Origin: Treponema sp. UBA7590
Lineage (GTDB): Bacteria; Spirochaetota; Spirochaetia; Treponematales; Treponemataceae
Reading direction: 5' to 3'
NCBI GenBank assembly: GCA_002478955.1
Contig: DLKK01000005.1
Coordinates: 1-27,545 of the forward strand
DNA: 27,545 bases
Shown piece after piece: positions 1-8,640 of the stretch; positions within the stretch are counted from its first letter, which is position 1; every line of letters starts with the position of its first letter. Under the pieces are notes generated by a model. The model had not been told where the DNA came from, searched no databases, and worked only from the letters and a program-made list of their open reading frames with translations. The translations under genes and the position numbers were made by a program.

Positions 1-699
1 GTTGTAAAAGCGAAGCGGCCTAAGGTTGTTTTTATGGAAAATGTAAAGAACTTTGCTGTTCACGACAATGGAAACACTCTTGCGGTTGTAAAAGCGACTA
101 TGGAGCAGCTCGGCTACACTTTTTATCAAAAGGTCTTGAACGCAGTGAATTATGGAATGCCGCAAAAACGAGAGCGTATTTATATGGTCTGTTTTAGAAA
201 TGACTTATTGAACAAAGATTTTTCATATCCGAAGCCTTTTAAACTTACACGCCATGTTGAAGATTTCTTGCTTAGTGATGAATCAATGGTTAAAGATTTG
301 TATGTGAACCGTGCTGATACTTTTTATAATGATACAAAAGACGACAAATACAGTGATTCTTCTATTCGTCTTGGAATTGTGAACAAAGGCGGACAAGGGG
401 AAAGAATTTATAGCACAAAAGGAATCGCTATAACACTTTCTGCTTATGGCGGAGGAGTTTTCTCAAAGACTGGCGGCTATCTTGTAAATGGAAAACCTCG
501 AAAACTTCACCCAAGAGAATGTGCAAGAATTATGGGCTATCCTGACAGTTACAAAATGGCGAAAAATAAAAATCAGGCTTATAAACAGTTCGGAAATTCT
601 GTTGTTGTGGACGTGCTTCAATATATCGCTATAGAAATCGGAAAAACGCTTTCTGCAAATGAAGAATCAAAATCAGAAGAGAAAATTCTTACGGCTTAA
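1..699 (+). CDS. DNA (cytosine-5-)-methyltransferase, M.HhaI-like (GCGC type), 5' end outside window
   Basis: This is the C-terminal part of a cytosine-5 DNA methyltransferase, which transfers a methyl group from SAM to cytosine in a short target. The frame is open from base 1, so the first ATG at 34 is internal: the codons before it read KPxVVF-like sequence leading into the ENV motif (motif VI). Further on are QKRERIY (motif VIII), a target-recognition region at about 385-480 with GGQGERIYST and SAYGGG, then LHPRECARIMGYP (motif IX) and QAYKQFGNSV (motif X). The match to M.HhaI as I remember it runs through the recognition region, including the Gln at 394-396 that corresponds to the base-contacting Gln237, so GCGC specificity is likely. 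The motif I and PCQ segments lie outside the window. The next ORF starts 3 bases after the stop. A HhaI-like nuclease lies at 5229-6053, beyond an unrelated cassette. Confidence 0.93.
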   Translation, partial: VVKAKRPKVVFMENVKNFAVHDNGNTLAVVKATMEQLGYTFYQKVLNAVNYGMPQKRERIYMVCFRNDLLNKDFSYPKPFKLTRHVEDFLLSDESMVKDLYVNRADTFYNDTKDDKYSDSSIRLGIVNKGGQGERIYSTKGIAITLSAYGGGVFSKTGGYLVNGKPRKLHPRECARIMGYPDSYKMAKNKNQAYKQFGNSVVVDVLQYIAIEIGKTLSANEESKSEEKILTA

Positions 700-702
700 A
701 AT

Positions 703-984
703 ATGCAGGAGATGGAATTTAGAAAATGGCTTTCAGATAACAGGGTTTCGAGAAAAATGCAGTCCGATTTTGTTTCAAGGGTAAAACGGATTGAGCGAGA
801 TCTTGAAATTTTTGATATTGATGAAGAATATAAGAAAGACAAATGCGAGAGGCTTTTAAAATATCTATCTGGTGGCTGCAAAGAAAATCTTTATGAACGA
901 AAACTTGAACTTTCAGGAACTTCAAAACAATATTCCGTGCTGAAATATGCTGTTAAGAAGTATATTTGCTTTTTGGAACATTAA
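703..984 (+). CDS. Small protein of unknown function downstream of HhaI-like methylase
   Basis: This 93-residue ORF begins 3 bases after the methylase stop and is probably translated by coupling, since no good ribosome binding site precedes the ATG at 703 and the next in-frame ATG at 712 directly abuts a GGAG. The product is basic, mostly charged and predicted helical. It has no signal peptide, no membrane segment and no catalytic motif that I recognise. Its fold-like pattern (FRKWL near the start, YxVLKYAVKKYICFLE near the end) vaguely recalls a SAM-like core-binding helical bundle, but this is not an assignment. Its stop codon overlaps that of the convergent herA gene (bases 981-984, TTAA), so the two transcripts share no terminator. 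It could be an accessory or control protein of the methylase, or a remnant of a larger gene. Confidence 0.6.
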   Translation: MQEMEFRKWLSDNRVSRKMQSDFVSRVKRIERDLEIFDIDEEYKKDKCERLLKYLSGGCKENLYERKLELSGTSKQYSVLKYAVKKYICFLEH

Positions 985-3029
985 TCTTTGTTTTTGCCTA
1001 GCCATCGACTGCAAGTTTCTTCATAAGGAATTTCTTTATTTTCCAACCAGTTATTAATGTATTTCGGATTGTTGCTGTTTGGTGTCGGATTTATATCATC
1101 TATTCGGACTTGAACAGGTGTTCTTACACAATCTCCTGTAATTATTGCGTGCTGCTGTGGAATTATAGGAAGTTGTTCTAGTAAGTCCGCATTTGCACTT
1201 GAAATTAATCCTCTTACATATTTTTGGTCATCAGGATTTTGCAGACGATGAATGATAAAAGAATTGCACTGAGAAAGAACTGTTTTTGAAAGTTCCGAAG
1301 GTCTTTGGCTGGAAACAACAAGAGAAATGCCGTATTTTCTGCCTTCCCGGGCAATTCTTTCAAAAACCGTTTTTGCAACAGAATCTTTTTCTTCTGCAAT
1401 ATAATTTTGTGCTTCTTCAAGAACAATTACTATTGGATATTTGCCTCTTTGTTCTGGCAAGAAATTTGAAACAAACTCCAAAATAATTCTTCCTAAAAGA
1501 CCTGTTACAGTTTCAAGAACTTCATAAGGAAGTTGTGAAACATCAATTATCGTAATTTGGTGAGTTTTATTATTTTTTTGATTTGAAGTATCATTATATG
1601 TTTTTATAAAATTATTGCTTTCTTCATTACAAAATTGCTTTCCATAATCCCCAAGAATCAAAGATAAAAATTGCGGCAGAATATTTTTGTTTATTTCTTC
1701 TTCGTTTTTTAGCATTAAAGGCTCTGCTATTCTTTTATCATTCAAAAAACTGCTCATTCGTAAACGCAGTGTTGAAATGTATTCATTGAGTTTTGAATTA
1801 TTTGTGTATTCTTGTGTAACTGCTGAATCAAGAAATCTGCTACATAGTTCTTTATAACCAAACCATATTGGTAAATCTATATTTTGCTCATTTGTAATAT
1901 TTCTTTTAGTGTTTTCAGATATTTGTTGATTAATAAATTCAGAAAAAATAACTATTTCTGTTGGTGTAGGGCATAAACTGTTTTTTTCAAATGAGAAATT
2001 TTGAAGTTCTTTTGGTAATTTTGACTTCATTTGCAAATATGAAGTTTTTAAAGCTTGTGCTCTCCACCAATCTCCACTTCTTGCAATGTTATTTATAGCT
2101 TCTAAATGTTGTAATTCTTCATTGCTAAACTTTAAATCTGTAGCAAGAATTTCTTTTTCATTTTTTGCTAATCCTATAGCCTTATTTAAAATTGGTGATT
2201 GTGTTCCATCGCTTGGTTTTAATAAATACTTAAATTCATTCCAATTCATCAGCCAATACGGAACTTTTACATTGCTGTCTCCGCCATAATAATAAGCGTT
2301 TATTCTTTCAAGTTCGTTTTTGTCTTGTTCTGAAATATTTTTTGTATCTGGTAAAAATGCATTTTTATATTCGCCGTTTGTATCAAAAATAACAAAGTGT
2401 GCATTTTCTAAATATTGTTCATTTCCATTGTTATGGTATTTGTATTTAAAAATATTTCGTAAAATTGACGACAGTGTGCAAGATTTTCCAGAACCTGTAT
2501 TTCCGAGAATTGCGGCATGTTTTACAAATAACTGGTCAGGGCAGATTCTTACTTTGTAATTTTGAAAGGCTGGAGAAGTGCCAATGGGCAGATAAAAATC
2601 TTTTGCATAATCAATGTTTTTTGTATCTGCATTTTTATCAAATATTTGGTCTAGGTCTTTTTCTGTTACATACCATACAGGATTATCAAGAGCCGGAAAA
2701 CTGTATACGCCCTGAATGAAAATTTCTTTATCGCCTCTTTGTTCGATTGTTCCAAGCATTGTCGCAGAAACGTATCTTGCTGATGTCGGTAATGTTATGC
2801 TTGCAGAATTAGAATCTAGTTCTATTTCATCTTTCATGGAAACTCTTGTAATCAAGGCTACGATTCTGTCCGAGCCAACAGGAATTATCAGGTAAGAATT
2901 AATTCTTGCAACTTCGTAAATTCCGCCGACTCCGCTTTTATAAGCTCCATTTAGTTCTTCTTCTATTTTTATATAAACACGAAAGTTATCTACGCTTAAA
3001 ACTCTTCCGACAATTCTATTTTTGCTCAT
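981..3029 (-). CDS. herA: HerA-family ATPase of a SIR2-HerA defence pair
   Basis: The product is a HerA/FtsK-superfamily ATPase, normally a hexameric DNA translocase. In SIR2-HerA systems it assembles with the SIR2 partner to control NAD depletion during phage infection. From the start at 3029 the protein has 682 residues. There is an N-terminal HAS-barrel-like region (about 1-100), Walker A GNTGSGKS near residues 176-183, Walker B VIVLEEAQ with the double Glu at about 538-539, and a sensor-like region SLVVSSQRPSE. I preferred 3029 over the upstream in-frame ATG at 3059 because a GGGAG lies about 8 bases before it. It overlaps the end of the SIR2 gene by 14 bases, indicating one operon with coupled translation. 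Family membership is clear; the defence role is inferred from the partner gene. Confidence 0.93.
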   Translation of the reverse strand: MSKNRIVGRVLSVDNFRVYIKIEEELNGAYKSGVGGIYEVARINSYLIIPVGSDRIVALITRVSMKDEIELDSNSASITLPTSARYVSATMLGTIEQRGDKEIFIQGVYSFPALDNPVWYVTEKDLDQIFDKNADTKNIDYAKDFYLPIGTSPAFQNYKVRICPDQLFVKHAAILGNTGSGKSCTLSSILRNIFKYKYHNNGNEQYLENAHFVIFDTNGEYKNAFLPDTKNISEQDKNELERINAYYYGGDSNVKVPYWLMNWNEFKYLLKPSDGTQSPILNKAIGLAKNEKEILATDLKFSNEELQHLEAINNIARSGDWWRAQALKTSYLQMKSKLPKELQNFSFEKNSLCPTPTEIVIFSEFINQQISENTKRNITNEQNIDLPIWFGYKELCSRFLDSAVTQEYTNNSKLNEYISTLRLRMSSFLNDKRIAEPLMLKNEEEINKNILPQFLSLILGDYGKQFCNEESNNFIKTYNDTSNQKNNKTHQITIIDVSQLPYEVLETVTGLLGRIILEFVSNFLPEQRGKYPIVIVLEEAQNYIAEEKDSVAKTVFERIAREGRKYGISLVVSSQRPSELSKTVLSQCNSFIIHRLQNPDDQKYVRGLISSANADLLEQLPIIPQQHAIITGDCVRTPVQVRIDDINPTPNSNNPKYINNWLENKEIPYEETCSRWLGKNKD

Positions 3030-4191
3030 TGCCACTATCTCCCGAAGTCTGTTTGTCAACTGGATAAAGTTCTTTCATAGTTTTTAATACAGCTTCATTT
3101 TCTTCCTCTTCATATAAGTCGGGCATAACATTTTTTACAAAGCCAGTAAAAGTTGATAAATCAATATTATCTTCGTCAATAATTAGAATTCTGCTGTCAT
3201 TCAGTCGGTTTAATTTTTCAATGTTTTCATTTCCAGCTTCTGAATAATTTGCAACAATTAAAGTAAATGAAGGAATTGTTAAAGCCTGATAAATAATATC
3301 ATTGATATGTTCGTCGTAAAAAGAATATCCAAGTGCAATAAGAACAGACTGTGGCTGTATTATAGAATTTGCAAAATGTCTGAATAATTCAGAGTATGGC
3401 AAATCCAATGTAAAAGTCTTTTTGCTTACACACGGATAAACCATCAGATTCATTTGTTCTTGAAAATTAAAATTATCAATAGGAATTTCTTTTATTCCAT
3501 ACGGATTTGACAAAGTTTCTTCTGTAGCAATCCAAGACAAAGAGCCGTGCAATTTATAATACCTTAATACTTTTTCGGCTCTGTGAACTTTGCCAGAAAC
3601 ACTCTGTCCAGGATAATAAATATCGTAATCATAAACTTCTGGTCTAAAACATCTGTTGTGAACACCTGAAAATCCATTTATATAATGAATTCCCAAGTTA
3701 TCAAGTGCATAATCGAAAGCTAAATCATAATTTGTTGTAAAAAGATTTGCTCTTTTTAAGTTGCTTGGTCGTTGAAGCAGTTTTTTTATGAATAATTCAT
3801 GGTAGTAATATCTGTTTTCTTTCAGTAAAGAATCATTTCCATATTCTAAAGAAGTTTTCTCTGTGTCGCAGTTGGAAAATAGCCATTTTTGCATTTTATG
3901 AATTAATTTTTGAATTTCATCAGTATTTTCATTTTTATTGATTTTTAAAAACTTATCAGCTTGCAGACAGTTAAATAAATCTTCATAAGACGGTTCTGAG
4001 TTTTTTGAAAAATACAGATTTATTTCTTTAGACATTTCTTTTTTTAATTCATCTGGAATTTTTCTGATTGTCGGTGCTCCTAAATGCCAGCTTGTGCCTG
4101 CTCCTGCAAGTATGCTGACATTTTCCAATTCAAGGTATTTTTTCAATTTTAGTTTTAGGCTTTGTATGTTCTGTTTTTTATTATCTTCCAT
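3016..4191 (-). CDS. SIR2-family protein (NADase-type) of a SIR2-HerA defence pair
   Basis: This is a SIR2-domain protein, the probable effector that hydrolyses NAD+ to stop phage replication by starving the cell. Visible Sir2 motifs, numbered from the upstream ATG at 4209, are GAGTS at 36-40 (nucleotide loop), TTNYD at 158-162 with the conserved Asn160, KLHGSLSW with the conserved His221, and LIALGYSFYDEHIND near the C-terminus. I saw no second effector domain; the acidic C-terminal tail (EEEENE) is notable. Two starts are possible, 4209 (397 residues) and 4191 (391 residues), and neither has a ribosome binding site. A TGATAAAAT-like extended -10 overlaps the first ATG, which favours 4191 as a nearly leaderless start. 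It is the first gene of the pair with herA and is divergent from the methylase at 4262. Confidence 0.92.
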   Translation of the reverse strand: MEDNKKQNIQSLKLKLKKYLELENVSILAGAGTSWHLGAPTIRKIPDELKKEMSKEINLYFSKNSEPSYEDLFNCLQADKFLKINKNENTDEIQKLIHKMQKWLFSNCDTEKTSLEYGNDSLLKENRYYYHELFIKKLLQRPSNLKRANLFTTNYDLAFDYALDNLGIHYINGFSGVHNRCFRPEVYDYDIYYPGQSVSGKVHRAEKVLRYYKLHGSLSWIATEETLSNPYGIKEIPIDNFNFQEQMNLMVYPCVSKKTFTLDLPYSELFRHFANSIIQPQSVLIALGYSFYDEHINDIIYQALTIPSFTLIVANYSEAGNENIEKLNRLNDSRILIIDEDNIDLSTFTGFVKNVMPDLYEEEENEAVLKTMKELYPVDKQTSGDSGNEQK

Positions 4192-4261
4192 AGTGTTGTA
4201 TTTTATCATATTTTATTGATTTTTTCCCTAGAAACGCCCGATAAACAAGAAAGGTATTTCT
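4192..4261. promoter_or_regulatory. Divergent promoter region between SIR2 and second methylase
   Basis: This short AT-rich gap must carry the promoters for both directions. On the minus strand TGATAAAAT (4208 down to 4200) matches an extended -10 box and would place the transcript start at about the ATG at 4191. On the plus strand an AAGG at about 4250-4254 serves as ribosome binding site for the methylase start at 4262. No clear -35 box is visible for either direction. Confidence 0.4.
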
Positions 4262-5227
4262 ATGCAAATTTCAACTTTTTTTGATTTCTGTTCAGGTATT
4301 GGCGGCGGTCGTTTAGGACTTGAACAAGCTGGCTTAAAATCCGTTGGTTATTCAGATACAAGCAGGCTTTCAGTTGCCACTTATAAACAGATGTTTGAAA
4401 CTGAAAATGAAAAGAACTGGGGCAATCTAAAAAAAATAAAATCAGAAAATCTTCCTGACTTTGATATGCTTATAGCAGGCTTTCCATGTCAAACATTTTC
4501 TGTAATGGGAAGAAAAGCCGGATTTGATGATGCCCGCGGACAAATTATTTTTCATCTTGCACGAATTCTTGAAGAAACGCAGCCGAAATGTTTTTTGCTT
4601 GAAAATGTGCGTGGGCTTGTTACTCACGACAAAGGAAATACTCTAAAAATTATTTTAGGACGATTAAAACAGGCTGGATTTGATGTTACCTACAAAGTCT
4701 TAACAAGCATTAATTATGGTGTTCCGCAAATGCGGCAGCGAGTTTATTTTGTCGGAATCAACAAAAAACTAAATAAGAATATTGAAAACTTTTACTGGCC
4801 AGAAGAACAGGAAAAGCCACCGTTAAAAAACTTTTTAATTGACAATAATTTAGCAACAGAAGAGCGACTAGAAATACTTCAATATTATCTTAACAATCCT
4901 ACAAATCAGGGAAAGTTCAGTGTAAAAGATTTAGAAAAAATGGAAGGAAAAATCCTTGATACAAGAATGTCAGATTTACGGATTTATGCAGAACGATGTC
5001 CTACTTTGCGTTCTCAGAGAGATGGAATTTTATATGTTCGAGATGGGAAAATATATCAGCTTACAGGCTATGAAGCTCTTTTGCTGCAAGGCTTTCCAAA
5101 AGAATATACCGATAAAGTGAAAAATACAGTTTCTGATCGTCATTTACTTATGCAGGCAGGAAATGCAATGACCGTAAATGTAATAAAAGCATTAGGAAAA
5201 AATCTAAAATCTTTTTTGGAGAACTAA
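4262..5227 (+). CDS. DNA (cytosine-5-)-methyltransferase, complete, second specificity
   Basis: This is a complete 321-residue cytosine-5 DNA methyltransferase. In order it has motif I DFCSGIGGGRLGLE (about 8-21, SAM binding), motif IV GFPCQTFS with catalytic Cys76, motif VI ENV at Glu114, motif VIII QMRQRVYFVG, a recognition region containing CPTLRSQRDGILYV, and motif IX/X GYEALLLQGFP and LLMQAGNAMTVNV. The recognition region is unlike that of the HhaI-like enzyme at 1-699, so a different target is likely; I cannot name it. The stop is followed after one base by the start of the HhaI-like nuclease, so they are cotranscribed. It may protect against that nuclease, serve another lost nuclease, or be an extra orphan methylase. 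Confidence 0.95.
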   Translation: MQISTFFDFCSGIGGGRLGLEQAGLKSVGYSDTSRLSVATYKQMFETENEKNWGNLKKIKSENLPDFDMLIAGFPCQTFSVMGRKAGFDDARGQIIFHLARILEETQPKCFLLENVRGLVTHDKGNTLKIILGRLKQAGFDVTYKVLTSINYGVPQMRQRVYFVGINKKLNKNIENFYWPEEQEKPPLKNFLIDNNLATEERLEILQYYLNNPTNQGKFSVKDLEKMEGKILDTRMSDLRIYAERCPTLRSQRDGILYVRDGKIYQLTGYEALLLQGFPKEYTDKVKNTVSDRHLLMQAGNAMTVNVIKALGKNLKSFLEN

Positions 5228-5228
5228 T

Positions 5229-6053
5229 ATGGAAAATTGGGAAATTTGTGAAAAAGAATGTTTTGAATACCTAAAATCAAAATATTCAAATAAAAATTAT
5301 ATTTTTGAACATAACGGCGGTTCAGATTCAACAAAATCAGATATTCTGCTAAAAAAGAATGGAATCGCCTGCTTTTACATTGAATCAAAAATGACGGCTG
5401 CACAATGTGGTCAGTTTGTTGTAAAGCAATTAGATAATAGATTTGTAAATTCTGAAAATAATCGACATCAAAAAAATCTTATTGAAGATGTCATTATTGA
5501 TAAAATGAATGAAGAATTTGAATATTATGCTAATCCCGGTACAGCTGGAAAAAGTTTAAATATTGAAAAAGATTATTTCTATGAATGGATTTGTAACTTT
5601 TATAAATCAAAGAATGTAAAATACTTTATAGTTGAAAAGGAAGTGGGAAGAAATAAGCTTGATTCAGATAATTTTATAATTTTTCCAATAAAACATTTTC
5701 AAAAGTATTTTGATGTGTTTGCTACTTACCGAGTAAAGAAAAGTGGTTCAAATGTTCCTTCAAAAAATTGTGTTGAAGAGATAGAAAACAGTCTTGAAAA
5801 TCATAGAATAATACATTCAGAAATTGAGTTCAAAGTTGGTAAAGCATATATAAAATTGCAAGGCAAAAATGATAAAATTAAAATTCAAGCAATTCATTAT
5901 GATTATCAGTTTAATCCAATAAAAGATAATTTATTTGAAATTCGGCGACTATCAAATACTAAAAACGCAAATGTTATTTTCAGTATTTCACTTATAAAAG
6001 AACAATCAGAAAATGATTTAATTGAATTTGAATCAGAGTTTTTGAAAATGTAA
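5229..6053 (+). CDS. Type II restriction endonuclease, R.HhaI-like (PD-(D/E)XK)
   Basis: The product is a 274-residue type II restriction endonuclease expected to cut double-stranded DNA at an unmethylated site. The catalytic core is visible as SDILL with Asp38, followed by FYIESK with Glu52 and Lys54, a PD-(D/E)XK arrangement. The stretch GGSDSTKSDILL, then ESKM..AQCGQFV, FIIFPIKHF, TYRVKKSGS and the C-terminal LSNTKNANVIFSIS resemble R.HhaI (GCGC) as I remember it, so GCGC cleavage is the best guess. It starts one base after the methylase stop, and a GGAG at 5218-5221 lies inside the methylase end. The methylase that matches HhaI by sequence lies at the other end of the block (1-699), not next to it. 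Base composition is AT-rich, like the rest of the block. Confidence 0.85.
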   Translation: MENWEICEKECFEYLKSKYSNKNYIFEHNGGSDSTKSDILLKKNGIACFYIESKMTAAQCGQFVVKQLDNRFVNSENNRHQKNLIEDVIIDKMNEEFEYYANPGTAGKSLNIEKDYFYEWICNFYKSKNVKYFIVEKEVGRNKLDSDNFIIFPIKHFQKYFDVFATYRVKKSGSNVPSKNCVEEIENSLENHRIIHSEIEFKVGKAYIKLQGKNDKIKIQAIHYDYQFNPIKDNLFEIRRLSNTKNANVIFSISLIKEQSENDLIEFESEFLKM

Positions 6054-6065
6054 TTGCCTTTTACG

Positions 6066-6172
6066 TTAGGGATTGCAGGGGCGGCGGAGCCGTTCCGAAG
6101 CGTAGCGTAGGAATAGAGCGACAGCGCAACCCCGAAAAGCCCGACCCGAGCGGAGCGAGGGGAACGGCCATA
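6066..6172 (+). repeat. Dispersed GC-rich palindromic element, copy 1
   Basis: This GC-rich intergenic element lies between AT-rich flanks. It shares two cores with copy 2 near 8641-8770: TAGGGATTGxAGGGGCG at its start and CCGAAAAGCCCGACCCGA at about 6132-6149. Its ends hold inverted sequence GCCGTTCC / GGAACGGC, so the whole element can fold. Such elements scattered between genes are a habit of some Treponema genomes, as far as I know. It sits just after the endonuclease gene and before a gene that lacks its 5' end. Confidence 0.7.
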
Positions 6173-6266
6173 AAAATTTGTCTGGTATCAACAAATTTTT
6201 ATTTTTCGCTGTAATTGTTATTGCAGTTTAAATCATACTTACCGAGTCTGTACTAAATTTTAATAA
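6173..6266. other. AT-rich gap before the truncated gene
   Basis: No gene, convincing promoter or ribosome binding site is seen here. The in-frame stop at 6264-6266 ends any upstream extension of the following reading frame. Confidence 0.5.
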
Positions 6267-8633
6267 TTTTCTCAAAAAAATTTTCTTTTTGCGCTTTACG
6301 ATGACGCGGGCTATTCTCGTGAGGAAATCCGTGGCGCGGTGAAAAATCTTTCTGAAAATCTTGGCGTGGTTTATCTGAACGTCCACAATAATTACCTTCA
6401 GCTAAAGGCTGCTTCCGGCGCGGATATTCCAGCTTTAATTTCTGACTGCGTTGAAAAACGGCGGCGCACGGTGCGGATTGTTGACATTCTGAACAATTTC
6501 AACACGGAAAAATTCATCTACCCGACTTTGTACAATGTGAAAAACAAAATGACGCGGTATTTCAGCTTTGTGTTTGTTGCTGAAAAAGAATTTCTGGAGC
6601 TTGAAGACTGGAAAACATTTTCTGAAAATTTCAATTCTGACGGATGCGTTTTTGCGCTATTCAAAGATTTTGAAAATGCGGAAAATTCTGGCGGAACAGA
6701 TTTTGAAACGGAAAAAATTATTGAGCGGGCAAAGAAACTTTCTTCCAAATCAAAAAATCTTGTCTTTATAGTTTCACGGCTGGATGAAAACTTTTCAGAA
6801 AAGCTGCGCTGTTTCGATTCTGTTGCGTTCCTGCGGAATCAGCTTTTGGCGGCTTCTTCAAATTCTTTGGATTCTGTTCTTTTTGACGAGTACGACATTG
6901 TTTATCAGGATTTCTACGAGGTTGTAAAGCAGATTGTCCATTCCTACGTTCAGCCGGAGCGGAATCTTGCGCTTTACGTTTCGCTTGGCTCGGAGCATAA
7001 GCTTTACAGGAAATCTGAATTCACAAACCTTGTTTCGGATGTTTGCTCGGAAATTTTTTACAGAACGCCGGTTGTGAACAACGAAATGCTGAACAAAAAC
7101 TGCCTTACCGGGGCTGCGGCAAAAAGCCGGGCAAAACTTCTGGACGCAATGCTGAATTCTCCGTCTTTGGATTTGGGCTTGTCCGGGAGCGGGCAGGAAG
7201 TTTCTTTTATGCGGAGCGCGCTTGTTCTTCCTGGAATCCTGAAAAAAGCTGACAAAGATTCTTTGGAAAAGAAAATCTTTAATCTTGAGCCGTCTTCCGG
7301 CAACGAAAAAAACGACGGGAACTTTAAGAAACTTTTTGCGGTGATAAAAGAATTTTTTGCGCATGCGGAAAAAAACGAAATCAGTTTTTATGAGCTTTTT
7401 GAGCTTCTCGTAAAGCCTGAAAACGGATTTGGGCTTAGGCGCGGCGTGATTCCGCTCTACATTGCCGCCGTTGTCTCTTCATTTGCAAAAAATGTCGTGC
7501 TCAAAAAAAGCGGAATTGAAGTTCCTGTGAACGCCCAAACTTTGGCGGAAATTGCGGAAAATCCGGAAGCGTTTTCTGTCCGTGTCCAAAAATGGAATGA
7601 TGAAAAGGAAAATTACATTCATTCGCTTGAAAATCTCTTTGCCGACTTTGTGATTGAAGAAGAGAAAAATGCGAACGGCTATTCTTACCTTATAAACGCG
7701 ATGCTCCGCTGGTACCGCTCGCTTCCAAAATACACAAAGCAGATGAAAAAAGTCTACGGCGGTTTGAAAGGCGGTTTTGATAAAAAATCGGTTCCGGTGC
7801 AGAAAGAATATTCTGAGTTTTTGAACATCCTTAAGCAGGGCGGATTCGGCACGAATGAAATCCTTTTTGAGAAGATTCCTTGCGCGTTCAAAAATGAAAA
7901 GCCTGAGCAGGCTGATTTTGCGCTTTCAGAAAATATAAAAAGCGCGAAGAATTTTTTTGACTCTGCGCTGGAAAACTTCACGGAAAAAATCATTGATGAG
8001 ACAAAAAATTTCTTTGACAAGAACGCAGGCGAAAAGTCCTTGAAAAATGTTATTGCGGACTTCTGCGCGGAACTTGAGCCGGAAACTGAAAACCACGTTT
8101 TTGAAAACGGTGCGCACTCTCTTTTTAAGATTTACAAGTCCGCCGGAAACGATGAAAAGCAGACTGCGTTTGAAATGGCAAAAGTTCTGACCGGGCTTAG
8201 CATTGACGACTGGAACGACGAGACTGCGAGCGTATTTTTTGAGCGGCTTTCGGAGCTGAACCGGACGCTTCTTGATTTTAAGGATAATTCTGTTGCCAAA
8301 AAAAATGGATTGGCACTTCGGCAGGCTCAGTGTCCGGATTCTTGGAATGTTGCGAGTTTGGCTGGTAACGTTGAAAAAGCGGCGGCTGCAAGATTTGGCG
8401 GAGTTTCCACTTCAACTTTTTCAGAATCAAGCGCAGCTGACAATTACGAAATCCGGTTTGCCCAAAGCGGAGCTGAAAACGCAAAATCAAAGTCGTTTAA
8501 GAAAGTTGAATGTTCCGTTAGGGCAAAATCGCTTGAAGAGGAAATCTGGCGGACAATCGAGGAAATGGGACAGTCCGTGACAGACGCAGAAAAGCGGCAG
8601 GTTCTGGTGAGCTTGCTTGAGAAACTGTGCTAA
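6267..8633 (+). pseudogene. Large protein of unknown family, 5' end missing (longest ORF from GTG 6339)
   Basis: The longest conventional ORF starts with GTG at 6339 (764 residues), but the frame is open and coding-like back to 6267 (reading FLFALYDDAGYSREEIRGA into the ORF) with no ATG, GTG or ribosome binding site. The simplest reading is that the 5' part of a larger gene is gone. No Walker A is present in what remains. Readable landmarks are RRRTVRIVDILNNF, YNVKNKMTRYFSFVFVA, TPVVNNEMLNKNCLTG, SGSGQEVSFMRSAL and GLRRGVIPLYIAAVV, then long Glu/Lys-rich helices. I have the impression of the distal part of a large P-loop defence-type ATPase, but I cannot name the family. Near the C-terminus (about 655-730) is a Ser/Ala-rich stretch with a REP-like insert. 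Base composition is richer in GC than the genes on either side of the region. Copies of one dispersed element flank it. Confidence 0.6.
8313..8336 (+). repeat. REP-like palindromic sequence inside a coding frame
   Basis: The run CACTTCGGCAGGCTCAGTG (8315-8333) is a near-palindrome of the kind seen as scattered intergenic repeats in many bacteria. Here it is read in frame as LRQAQCP within the Ser/Ala-rich C-terminal region of the truncated gene, without breaking the frame. No second copy was found in the window by eye. Confidence 0.45.
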
Positions 8634-8640
8634 TGCTGAC

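Noticed and set aside
6858..7364. Long minus-strand open frame of 168 codons within the truncated gene
   Set aside because: It mirrors the codon pattern of the plus-strand gene, has no ribosome binding site and gives a low-complexity basic product; a shadow frame.
6267..8633. BREX brxC/pglY assignment
   Set aside because: The remaining part has a general resemblance to large defence ATPases, but no P-loop or diagnostic motif is present and no other BREX gene is nearby.
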